Assembly: GCA_964532595.1 (NCBI GenBank)
Contig: CAZHIQ010000012.1
Span: 1-64,000, forward strand
Direction of reading: 5' to 3'
DNA length: 64,000 bases
Source: Chryseosolibacter sp964532595
Lineage (GTDB): Bacteria; Bacteroidota; Bacteroidia; Cytophagales; Cyclobacteriaceae
This document shows, in pieces, positions 6,824 through 14,450 of the stretch; position 1 is the stretch's first letter, and each line of letters starts with the position of its first letter. Under the pieces are notes generated by a model. It saw nothing but the letters and a program-made list of their open reading frames with translations, did not search any database and was not told the DNA's origin. Both the position numbers and the translations under genes were made by a program.

Positions 6824-8386
6824 TCAACTTCCTGTACCACGTTCAATCTCCATGTTAACCGGATAAGTTTGCGGCTGCATTTCAATGAGATTGAGCATTT
6901 TTATCGTCGCTGTAATCGCTGCCTCCTGCTGATCAAACTCAAAACCTCGTGTCTTGAAAACCTTTCCATCCATATCCCATGTGATGATAGTCTCCACAAA
7001 GGCGTCGGTTCGACCTCCCGGCGGGATGGATATCTTGTAGTCAACCAGCTGCGGCAGACGCTTTCCAAGCTGATCATAAATTGACTTTACAGCTTTCATA
7101 AATGCATCGTACTGGCCATCTCCTGTTGAAGTTGCCTCGTACGTTTGCCCATCAATCTCAATGCTCAGTGTCGAGATAGGTTTGAGATTGTAGACATGGC
7201 TGGAATAGTAATTGCGAATCTTGATGCGTTCAGGGATCAATTCGCGACCAAGCACATCGGAAATAATATAGGGAAGATCTTCAGGCGAAATATTCTCCTT
7301 CTTGTCTCCAAGTTGAACTACCCTTTCAGTCACCTTCTTCAGAACCTCAGCATCGAGTTCGATGCCGAGCGCCTCCAGATTCTTTTTGATGCTGGCATTT
7401 CCGGAAGTCTTGCCCAAAGCGTATTTGCGCGTTCTGCCAAAGCGTTCGGGCAAAAGATCATTGTGATATAGATTGCCCTTGTTATCGCCATCAGCATGGA
7501 CACCGCACGTTTGGGTAAACACATGTTCGCCGATCACGGGTTTATTCGCCGGAACTCCGATACCCGAAAACACTTCAACGAGCTTGCTGACACTGTATAA
7601 CTTCGACTCATCAATCGACAGCTCTGCGTTTAAATGATCTCTCAGCATAGCCACGACGCTACTCAGCGGCGTATTGCCGGCTCGTTCGCCTAGACCATTA
7701 ACCGTGACATGCAAAGCCGCCGCTCCGGCCTTCACGGCTGCAAAGCAATTCGCTACTGAAAGGTCATAGTCGTTGTGGGCATGGAAATCAAATTTCAGCG
7801 ACGGGAAACGATCGACCATTTCCTTCATGAACCTGTAGGTCTCATCCGGATTCAGGATTCCCAAAGTATCCGGCAACATGAAGCGCTTTATCGATTCGTC
7901 CTTCAGGGCGTCCGTCAGGAAGTACACGTACTCCGGTGAGTTTCGCATTCCATTGGACCAATCCTCGAGATATACATTGACAGCAATGCCGAGTTCCCTG
8001 GCGTAAGCGAGCGACTTCCGGATGTCACTGATATGCTCTTCCGGTGTGCGGCGCAGTTGTCCCTGAACGTGTTTGAGCGAACCTTTGCAAAGAAGGTTCA
8101 TAACCTTGCCTCCTGCGCGGTGAATCCAGTCCAACGACTTGTTGTCGTCGACAAAGCCGAGAATTTCAATTCGTTCGAGGAGCCCATTGTCCTTAGCCCA
8201 TCGAAGAATTTTACTGGCCCCCTCAAATTCCCCCTCCGAAATCCTCGCCGATGCGATCTCGACGCGATCGACGCGAACTTCCTCGAGCAACATTTTAGCG
8301 ATGTTGAGCTTTTCGGTAGCTGTATAGGAAACCCCGGAGGTCTGTTCGCCATCCCGCAGGGTCGTGTCCATGATCTCTATAAACAT
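6824..8386 (-). CDS. 2-isopropylmalate/citramalate synthase family enzyme
   Basis: 520 residues. The HMGL-like TIM barrel opens with DTTLRDGEQTSGV (about 7-19), and carries the metal-binding DFHAHNDYDL segment and the GLGERAGNTPL motif. The C-terminal 130 residues look like a LeuA allosteric dimer domain (PPGGRTDAFVETIITW). The enzyme condenses acetyl-CoA with a 2-keto acid: 2-ketoisovalerate for leucine or pyruvate (citramalate) for isoleucine. The overall form resembles the standalone LeuA-like/CimA group of Bacteroidetes, so the substrate is uncertain. No other leu or ilv genes are adjacent. A palindrome overlaps its likely promoter at 8458-8479. Confidence 0.9.
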   Translation of the reverse strand: MFIEIMDTTLRDGEQTSGVSYTATEKLNIAKMLLEEVRVDRVEIASARISEGEFEGASKILRWAKDNGLLERIEILGFVDDNKSLDWIHRAGGKVMNLLCKGSLKHVQGQLRRTPEEHISDIRKSLAYARELGIAVNVYLEDWSNGMRNSPEYVYFLTDALKDESIKRFMLPDTLGILNPDETYRFMKEMVDRFPSLKFDFHAHNDYDLSVANCFAAVKAGAAALHVTVNGLGERAGNTPLSSVVAMLRDHLNAELSIDESKLYSVSKLVEVFSGIGVPANKPVIGEHVFTQTCGVHADGDNKGNLYHNDLLPERFGRTRKYALGKTSGNASIKKNLEALGIELDAEVLKKVTERVVQLGDKKENISPEDLPYIISDVLGRELIPERIKIRNYYSSHVYNLKPISTLSIEIDGQTYEATSTGDGQYDAFMKAVKSIYDQLGKRLPQLVDYKISIPPGGRTDAFVETIITWDMDGKVFKTRGFEFDQQEAAITATIKMLNLIEMQPQTYPVNMEIERGTGS

Positions 8387-8457
8387 ACGATTGAAACGGC
8401 CCGGGTCCGGGAATCGGGTCCGTCATAAGGTTTTGTGAAACCGCAATTTACAGCAAG

Positions 8458-8479
8458 TTTGCCGATTGCGGCAAATTTA
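8458..8479 (-). promoter_or_regulatory. Palindrome overlapping a -7 element upstream of the synthase gene
   Basis: TTTGCCG (8458-8464) and CGGCAAA (8469-8475) are a perfect 7-bp inverted repeat with a 4-nt centre. On the minus strand TAAATTTG (8472-8479) matches TAnnTTTG. Together they look like an operator over a promoter; the hairpin could instead be a weak terminator of the rhomboid gene. Confidence 0.45.
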
Positions 8480-8498
8480 ATGATGATTGGCGGTAGCG

Positions 8499-9257
8499 TC
8501 AGAGGCCAAAATCCCGGCGCCGGCGGTTGATTCTGGCTCTCCAGGACCACATCAGCAGGAATCCGATAATTGCCCCGCCGACGTGCGCGAAATGGGCGAC
8601 CCCTCCGCCGAAAATGGAAAACCCCGTCACCCCAGAGAATAAATCGAGTCCGATCAGGGCCGGAATGAAGTACTTCGCTGGAATAGGAACGGGAACGAGG
8701 ATCAAAAACAATTTGGCGTTCGGAAAGAGAAGCCCGAACGCTACGAGGATACCATAGATAGCACCCGAGGCTCCGACAGCAGGTATATTGAAAAGCCCCC
8801 ACAGGCTCCGCAATTGCGACTCTCCCACGGCCGCCATCGTCGCCGGAATGTATCTGCCACTTTCGACGAACACATCGATATCTCCTGCCGCTACGCCGGC
8901 TTGAAGAAAGTCGTTGTACAGGCTGGTGAACTGCAGATAATTTACAAAAGTATAAATCAGCGCAGCTCCGACCCCGCACAACAGAAAGAAAATCAAGAAT
9001 CGCCTTTTGCCCCAAAGTTGCTCGAGGGGCGTTCCGAACGCCCATAAGGCATACATGTTAAAAAAAATGTGAGCAAAACCGCCATGCATAAATACGTTTG
9101 TAACGAACTGCCAGAGTCTGAACTTTTCATTAGCAGGATAGTAGAGGGCGAGTGTCTCGAACATGAGTTCGTGCATATCCGGAACCATTAGGGTGATCAG
9201 GAAGAGCGCGACACAGATAACGATGATGACCCTAATGGCACTGGCGGACGAAAACAT
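8499..9257 (-). CDS. Rhomboid family intramembrane serine protease
   Basis: 252 residues with about six membrane segments. The catalytic dyad is visible: Ser164 in GASGAIYG and His225 in AHFAHVGG. The oxyanion-site motif HIFFNMYALW (His63, Asn67) is also present. Rhomboids cleave transmembrane helices of partner proteins within the membrane. An unusually long loop of about 45 residues (about 105-150) separates two middle helices. The gene lies upstream of the synthase gene on the same strand, 112 nt apart, with a possible operator between them, so co-transcription is not certain. The substrate is unknown. A long overlapping ORF in another frame (8377-9045) is a shadow. Confidence 0.93.
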   Translation of the reverse strand: MFSSASAIRVIIVICVALFLITLMVPDMHELMFETLALYYPANEKFRLWQFVTNVFMHGGFAHIFFNMYALWAFGTPLEQLWGKRRFLIFFLLCGVGAALIYTFVNYLQFTSLYNDFLQAGVAAGDIDVFVESGRYIPATMAAVGESQLRSLWGLFNIPAVGASGAIYGILVAFGLLFPNAKLFLILVPVPIPAKYFIPALIGLDLFSGVTGFSIFGGGVAHFAHVGGAIIGFLLMWSWRARINRRRRDFGL

Positions 9258-9421
9258 TGCGGCGATATTTAGCTGGGCAATATACCACCTTCACACACGG
9301 CGACAAAGCGGCTCACCGCTGAGCCTCTCCTCAATACTTCGTTTGCATTTTCCGCAAGCATTTAGTAGCGTTATATCTGGGATGGTTTCGCCGGATAGAA
9401 ATTTGTTAACAGGCGCATCTA

Positions 9422-10636
9422 ATGAGAAAACTCTTAATCATACTCAGCATGACTATGGCTTCGTGTAGTCCCCAAAAGGAGCGTATTCCGGATTATTCCC
9501 CGTTCGACGACGATATATCTTTTCTCAGTCAGTACGGCGAAGTGATTGTGCTCACCGACTCGGAGACCCGGGCGCGTGTCGCCGTCATGCCTTCGCTTCA
9601 GGGCCGGGTTATGACCAGCACATCCGGGGCACCCGACCATCTCAGTTACGGATGGATTAACCGAAGTCTATTCCAAAGTGGCGACACTTCAGTTCACATG
9701 AATGCCTTCGGTGGGGAGGAACGCATCTGGCTCGGACCTGAAGGCGGACAATTTTCTATCTTCTTCGCGCCAGACAGCGCTTTCACTTTCGAAAACTGGC
9801 ACACACCGCCGTTGATCGACCTCGAACCGTTTAACGTTGTGGAGAAGGGCCCGACCTCCGCCCGCTTTGATCGGACCGCGACGCTCGTCAACTACAGTGG
9901 CACTCGATTCGATCTTCGCATTGAGCGGGAAGTGAAAATCCTTAGTGCTTCTGAAAGCCGTGAACAGCTCCACATTCAAGACACGCCTGACCTGAATATG
10001 GTTGCTTATCAGACAGCCAACAAACTGTTCAACGTTGGAGGTGAACAATGGAGAAAATCGACCGGCCTCCTCTCGATCTGGCTGCTGGGGATGTTCAACC
10101 CCTCTCCTTCGTTGACGATGGTCATCCCTTATAACAGCGGACCTGAAGATCGTCTGGGACCAGTCGTGAATGCCGACTACTTCGGCCAGGTACCAGCCGA
10201 TAGGCTGAAGGTTAGCGACAGCGTCATATTTTTCAAAGGCGATGGCGAATGGCGCAGCAAGATTGGTCTGAACCCCGCACGTGCGAAGAACGTGATGGGA
10301 AGCTTCGATGCCCTATCCAATACGCTCACTATCGTTACCTTCTCCCTGGGAGCACCCGACGATGTCTACGTCAACTCCAAATGGGAAATTCAGAAGAATC
10401 CTTACAACGGCGATGTAATTAATGCCTACAACGACGGACCTCCTGCTCCGGGAGTGGCTCCGATGGGCCCGTTCTACGAGTTGGAGAGTTCATCACCCGC
10501 GCGCGAACTAAACCCTGGCGAACATATTGAGCATGTGCAGACCACGTATCACTTCCAGGGTGACGACTCTGCCCTTGATCAACTAAGCCAGCAGGTGCTG
10601 GGTGTTTCGCTTTCTGAAATCCGGGACGCGTTCTAA
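9422..10636 (+). CDS. DUF6786-type secreted lipoprotein
   Basis: 404 residues. The N-terminus is a lipoprotein signal (ILSMTMASC, Cys at about 15), so the protein is likely anchored in the envelope. The body is beta-rich and matches what I recall of DUF6786, with motifs such as MPSLQGRVMTSTSG, GWINRSLF and NAFGGEERIWLGPEGG. These resemble sugar-mutarotase or galactose-binding-like folds (GGEERFWLGPEGG-type motif), so carbohydrate binding is possible, though no activity can be assigned. The gene stands alone between divergent and convergent neighbours. Nearby genes metabolise sugar acids, which would fit a carbohydrate role but does not prove it. Confidence 0.8.
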   Translation: MRKLLIILSMTMASCSPQKERIPDYSPFDDDISFLSQYGEVIVLTDSETRARVAVMPSLQGRVMTSTSGAPDHLSYGWINRSLFQSGDTSVHMNAFGGEERIWLGPEGGQFSIFFAPDSAFTFENWHTPPLIDLEPFNVVEKGPTSARFDRTATLVNYSGTRFDLRIEREVKILSASESREQLHIQDTPDLNMVAYQTANKLFNVGGEQWRKSTGLLSIWLLGMFNPSPSLTMVIPYNSGPEDRLGPVVNADYFGQVPADRLKVSDSVIFFKGDGEWRSKIGLNPARAKNVMGSFDALSNTLTIVTFSLGAPDDVYVNSKWEIQKNPYNGDVINAYNDGPPAPGVAPMGPFYELESSSPARELNPGEHIEHVQTTYHFQGDDSALDQLSQQVLGVSLSEIRDAF

Positions 10637-10649
10637 AGGCTTTGATAGA

Positions 10650-12221
10650 TTACTTCGTCCACTGCCCGTTCAGCAATCGCCAGATTCCGCGCGGATTCTC
10701 GTCCTGAAGTTCTTCTGGAAGGAGGCGCTGAGGAAAGTTCTGATAACACACGGGGCGAGTGAAGCGTCGGATCGCATCCGTGCCTACTGACGTCGTGCGG
10801 CTGTCCGTTGTCGCGGGGAACGGGCCACCATGCACCATGGCATGCGTTACCTCAACGCCCGTAGGGTAACCGTTGATTATTACTCGCCCTGCCTTCTGCT
10901 CCAGTATTTCAAGGAGGTCCTGATAATCGTCCATATCCCGCTCAGTCGCATGCACCGTAGCGGTAAGGTGCCCTCCCAGTTGACGCGCAGCCCTGAGGAG
11001 CTGACTCCGGGTATCGACATTTACAGCGAGAGTGGATGGACCGAAAACTTCCTCTTCGAGCGCGGTATCATTGAGGAATGTGTCTGCGTTTGTCATAAAC
11101 AAATATGCGGGAGCATAGCATCCGCCAGTTGTAGCCTCTCCTTTCAAGACGGTTTGCACACCCGGCGTCGCCGCGAGCTTCTCCACCCCAGCGCGATAAG
11201 CTTCCTGAATATAAGACGTTAACATCACGCCGGCCGCCCCCGTCTTAAGGTTCGTTGACAGCAGCGTCGGGAAGTTGTTCTCTTCATCAGGCTGATAGAA
11301 GACGAGCCCCGGGTTGGTACAAAACTGACCCACTCCCAACGTCACCGACGCTGCCAGATCTCTCGCGATATTTTCCTTGCGCTCTTTCATAGCCTCCGGC
11401 AAAATAAAAACCGGATTAGTGCTTCCCATTTCCGCATACACGGGAATAGGCACAGGGCGGCTATTGGCCACGTCAAAGATCGCCTTTCCTCCCCTGTAAG
11501 ATCCGGTAAAGCCAATCGCTTTGATCAGGTTATGTCGCACAATTGCAAGGCCTACCGCTGTCGATTTGCCATGCACCATCGAGAAGGTTCCTTCCGGCAT
11601 ACCCGTTTTTCTTGCAGCCTCCATAATAGCACGTCCCACCATCTCACAGGTGCCGGGGTGAGCCGGATGAGCTTTGAACACTACGGGACACCCTGCTGCC
11701 AGCGCCGATGTAGTGTCGCCTCCGGCTACAGAAAAAGCAAGCGGAAAATTGCTAGCGCCAAATACTCCGACGGGTCCCAGGGGCCGTTGCATGCTCCTTA
11801 TATCCACCTTGGGAGGTGTTCGCGATGGATCCGCTGTGTCAATGCGGGCATCTACCCACGATCCATCCCGCAAATATCCGGCGAACAACCGCAGCTGGCC
11901 TACGGTGCGACCCCGTTCATTTCGAAGACGAGCTTCAGGAAGACCCGTTTCCGCCATACACCGCTCAATTAACGGATCCCCTAGTGCCATGATCTCATCT
12001 GCGATTGCTTCGAGGAAGACAGCCTTTTCTTCCCCGCTCTTCTTGCGATACGATGAAAACGCTATGGCAGCCAACTCAATTGCAGCCCATACCTCCTTCT
12101 CCGAGGCTTCGTAAAACGCAGGTTGCAGCTTGCCCATCGTGGCAGGATTCTCTGCCTGAAAGGTGATTAAACCCTCGGCTGACAACCGATTGCCAATGAT
12201 ATTCTTTCCGCTTAGTTCCAT
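10650..12221 (-). CDS. Alpha-ketoglutarate semialdehyde dehydrogenase (2,5-dioxovalerate dehydrogenase)
   Basis: 523 residues. An aldehyde dehydrogenase of the KGSADH subgroup, which oxidises 2,5-dioxopentanoate to alpha-ketoglutarate with NAD(P)+. Seen motifs are GASNFPLAFSVAGGDT (the subgroup's substitute for the usual AFNFP region), FKAHPAHPGT, FTGSYRGGKAI, the glutamate in YAEMGSTNP, and the catalytic Cys in GVGQFCTNPG. This pattern is typical of the KGSADH group and not of ordinary ALDHs. It starts 2 nt after the stop of the FAH-family gene, so the two are a tight operon. They would carry a 2-keto-3-deoxy-pentonate to alpha-ketoglutarate. Confidence 0.92.
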   Translation of the reverse strand: MELSGKNIIGNRLSAEGLITFQAENPATMGKLQPAFYEASEKEVWAAIELAAIAFSSYRKKSGEEKAVFLEAIADEIMALGDPLIERCMAETGLPEARLRNERGRTVGQLRLFAGYLRDGSWVDARIDTADPSRTPPKVDIRSMQRPLGPVGVFGASNFPLAFSVAGGDTTSALAAGCPVVFKAHPAHPGTCEMVGRAIMEAARKTGMPEGTFSMVHGKSTAVGLAIVRHNLIKAIGFTGSYRGGKAIFDVANSRPVPIPVYAEMGSTNPVFILPEAMKERKENIARDLAASVTLGVGQFCTNPGLVFYQPDEENNFPTLLSTNLKTGAAGVMLTSYIQEAYRAGVEKLAATPGVQTVLKGEATTGGCYAPAYLFMTNADTFLNDTALEEEVFGPSTLAVNVDTRSQLLRAARQLGGHLTATVHATERDMDDYQDLLEILEQKAGRVIINGYPTGVEVTHAMVHGGPFPATTDSRTTSVGTDAIRRFTRPVCYQNFPQRLLPEELQDENPRGIWRLLNGQWTK

Positions 12222-12223
12222 AT

Positions 12224-13054
12224 CTATTCTACTGTGTTAACCAACGTGCCAATAGGCTCGATAGTAATTCGAATCTCATCACCCTGTTGCAATGTGAACT
12301 CATTGGGAGGAACGATCCCCGTACCCGTCATCAGAAAACAGCCGTGGGGAAAGGTGGTTTCCCGGTACAGGAACGAGACGAGTTCCTCAAAAGAACGCTT
12401 GATTTGGTCAATGGCCGTCTGTCCTTCAAATACTGATTTTCCGCCACGTCGTATTTCAAGCTGTATCTCCGTGTTTATATCGAGTGGCTCCTCGGTTACG
12501 AGAATACAGGGGCCTATTGCAGCACTCCTGTCATAGCACTTCGCTTGTGGCAGGTAAAGTGGGTTTTCCCCCTCAATACTTCGCGAGCTCATATCATTCC
12601 CAATGGTATAACCCACGATCTTCCCCGATGTTGTGATGACCAACGTAAGCTCCGGCTCCGGTACATCCCAGGTCGAGTCCTTTCGGATGCGAACTTTGTC
12701 ACCAGGACCTACCGCCCTGTATGCGGGACTCTTGAAGAAAATCTCCGGTCGCTCGGCTTCATACACCCTGGCGTAGAAGTCACCACCGCCGGCGTCTTTC
12801 GCTTCTTCCTGGCGGCCCACTTTACTCCGATAATAAGTAACTCCGGCTGCCCATATTTCCTGCTGTCCTATGGGCGCAAGAATTCCACTCTTCAGCAACG
12901 AACCTTCAGCGGTTTTACCTTTGATGACATGGACAAGTTTGGAATACAGGGTATCATCGTTAATAAAACGATCCCATTCCTCTTCCTCGAGAAGGTATAA
13001 CGCTTCGCCGTGTTCCACTACTATCCCGCGTGCCGTCTTGTAAAGTTTCATCAT
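12224..13054 (-). CDS. FAH-family protein, probable 2-keto-3-deoxy-pentonate dehydratase
   Basis: 276 residues. The C-terminal fumarylacetoacetase fold holds the metal-site region VPEPELTLV (Glu133, Glu135) and GNDMSSRSIEGENPLYLPQAK (about 152-172). The IEGENPLYLPQAK stretch is characteristic of the 2-keto-3-deoxy-D-arabinonate/xylonate dehydratase group rather than of fumarylpyruvate hydrolases. Such enzymes remove water to give alpha-ketoglutarate semialdehyde. The next gene encodes the matching dehydrogenase 2 nt away, which strongly supports the call. The exact pentonate cannot be told. No sugar dehydrogenase or pentonate dehydratase lies next to it, so upstream steps must be encoded elsewhere. 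Confidence 0.85.
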   Translation of the reverse strand: MMKLYKTARGIVVEHGEALYLLEEEEWDRFINDDTLYSKLVHVIKGKTAEGSLLKSGILAPIGQQEIWAAGVTYYRSKVGRQEEAKDAGGGDFYARVYEAERPEIFFKSPAYRAVGPGDKVRIRKDSTWDVPEPELTLVITTSGKIVGYTIGNDMSSRSIEGENPLYLPQAKCYDRSAAIGPCILVTEEPLDINTEIQLEIRRGGKSVFEGQTAIDQIKRSFEELVSFLYRETTFPHGCFLMTGTGIVPPNEFTLQQGDEIRITIEPIGTLVNTVE

Positions 13055-13151
13055 TACCGCCGTGTTTTTGGATTTACAAAGTCTCTAAAATACGGAGAGG
13101 CGAGGGATTAGAACCCCAAGTTTGCGCACTGGAGGGACTAAAATGCGCACT

Positions 13152-14342
13152 TTACCGGCGCGCACGCACGGGTTGAGTCCAGGCAACCTCAACATCGCCT
13201 TCCTCAAAAGGGTTCTCTTTCACCTTATCCGAAATCACCTTAGCCCGCACAAACACATAACTTTCGAGAAGTTCTATACTTCCCTCCGGTCCCTCGACAC
13301 TCTTGAGAACCCTGGCCTGAGTATCCTGCTCCGATGCCCCGACAAACTCGATTTTATAGTTAACGCCATTCTCAGGGCGTACACGGATGCGGAGCGAATG
13401 GTCGCGAACGTCAAGCTCATCCAGCACAACGCCGGTCGTCGCATAGAAGTCGCCGGCCTCCATAGCCGCGATAAGAGAGGCCGGGTCAAGAGATTCGGCA
13501 CGGACCATTACCCACCCACGTCCGGCGTTACTGTATTTGCTTCCAAATACATGATAACGGTGACTGTCGTCCGTGGCAAGCCCGAACATGAACGGCTGTC
13601 CCTTGCGATGATAAGCCAAATTGATTTCATCCCACATCAGCTCAGTTCCGGCGCGCGCACTATCTCCATAGTTGTAGACAAGAGGGTGACCGTTGTAGAC
13701 TTCAAAGAAGCGCTCACCCCGGAGGTTGATTAGATCTTCCGCCGTAATGGCAAAGTGGAAGTTCGGATGATTGATATGCGGAAACATCGGTACTCCTGTC
13801 TCTTCCCTTTGCCGCAATATCGCGTCGACATTTCGCTGCATGACCTCCGTCACGCTCTCGCCGCCTTGAGGCCGGATCAATGACTGGATATTGGTAGCGT
13901 TAATGTGGATCGGTTTTCCCTGGTAATGATCGGAGATTTCTTCGCCCTGGATAATGAGGAAGCCGTCGTCCTCAAATAGTGTCCGATATTCATCAAACGT
14001 TTTCAACTTCACCTGGATGCGTCCTGTATCCCGTTTGTACGTTACCCACTCTTCTCCAAACTTCTGAAGGTACTTATCGAATCCCTCTTCATAAATTCGT
14101 CCTCGTCTCACCACTACCCACTTCTCACCTTCTGCCAGGGTGTTATGATCCGTCAGGGCAACGAAATGGTAGCCGTTCGACTTGTACCAATCCATAATCA
14201 TTTCGGGAAACTCATCACCATCACTCCAGTAGGAGTGCGTATGCAGATTGCCTTTGAACCAGCGACGGTTATCAGGACTTGCGCTTTCGCAGGCGGCCAT
14301 CACCATTAAAGCACAGACAGCGATCAGGGGGAAGGTTCTCAT
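13152..14342 (-). CDS. PHP-domain lipoprotein
   Basis: 396 residues. Lipoprotein signal with MAAC at about 15-18, then a PHP (polymerase and histidinol phosphatase) metal-dependent phosphoesterase fold. Metal ligands are visible: GNLHTHSYWSDGD (His34, His36, Asp41), ALTDHN (Asp65, His66), a Glu in IIQGEEIS, and MFPHINHPN. The C-terminal 100 residues are beta-rich and may bind sugar or lipid. Secreted PHP proteins of this type are common in Bacteroidetes but their substrates are unknown; hydrolysis of a phosphoester outside the cytoplasm is the expected chemistry. It precedes the FAH/KGSADH pair on the same strand with a 97-nt gap. Confidence 0.85.
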   Translation of the reverse strand: MRTFPLIAVCALMVMAACESASPDNRRWFKGNLHTHSYWSDGDEFPEMIMDWYKSNGYHFVALTDHNTLAEGEKWVVVRRGRIYEEGFDKYLQKFGEEWVTYKRDTGRIQVKLKTFDEYRTLFEDDGFLIIQGEEISDHYQGKPIHINATNIQSLIRPQGGESVTEVMQRNVDAILRQREETGVPMFPHINHPNFHFAITAEDLINLRGERFFEVYNGHPLVYNYGDSARAGTELMWDEINLAYHRKGQPFMFGLATDDSHRYHVFGSKYSNAGRGWVMVRAESLDPASLIAAMEAGDFYATTGVVLDELDVRDHSLRIRVRPENGVNYKIEFVGASEQDTQARVLKSVEGPEGSIELLESYVFVRAKVISDKVKENPFEEGDVEVAWTQPVRARR

Positions 14343-14354
14343 ATCAGTAAATCT

Positions 14355-14379
14355 AAAAAAAAACAGCCAATTTGCTGTT
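14355..14379 (-). terminator. Terminator-like hairpin just upstream of the PHP gene
   Basis: AACAGC (14362-14367) and GCTGTT (14374-14379) form a stem with a 6-nt loop. On the minus strand this is followed by a run of T (14355-14363), then the PHP start codon 12 nt later. It has the form of a short intrinsic terminator or attenuator in the leader. Confidence 0.4.
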
Positions 14380-14450
14380 CCGTGTTAGCGTGCAAGGCAT
14401 CTGCATAAAAGACAATTGACCACGTGAGAAATTGTAGTACTTTCAGGGCC

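Noticed and set aside
8377..9045. 222-residue minus-strand ORF inside the rhomboid gene
   Set aside because: The rhomboid frame carries the Ser/His dyad; this frame has no motif and is Arg-rich, as expected for a shadow.
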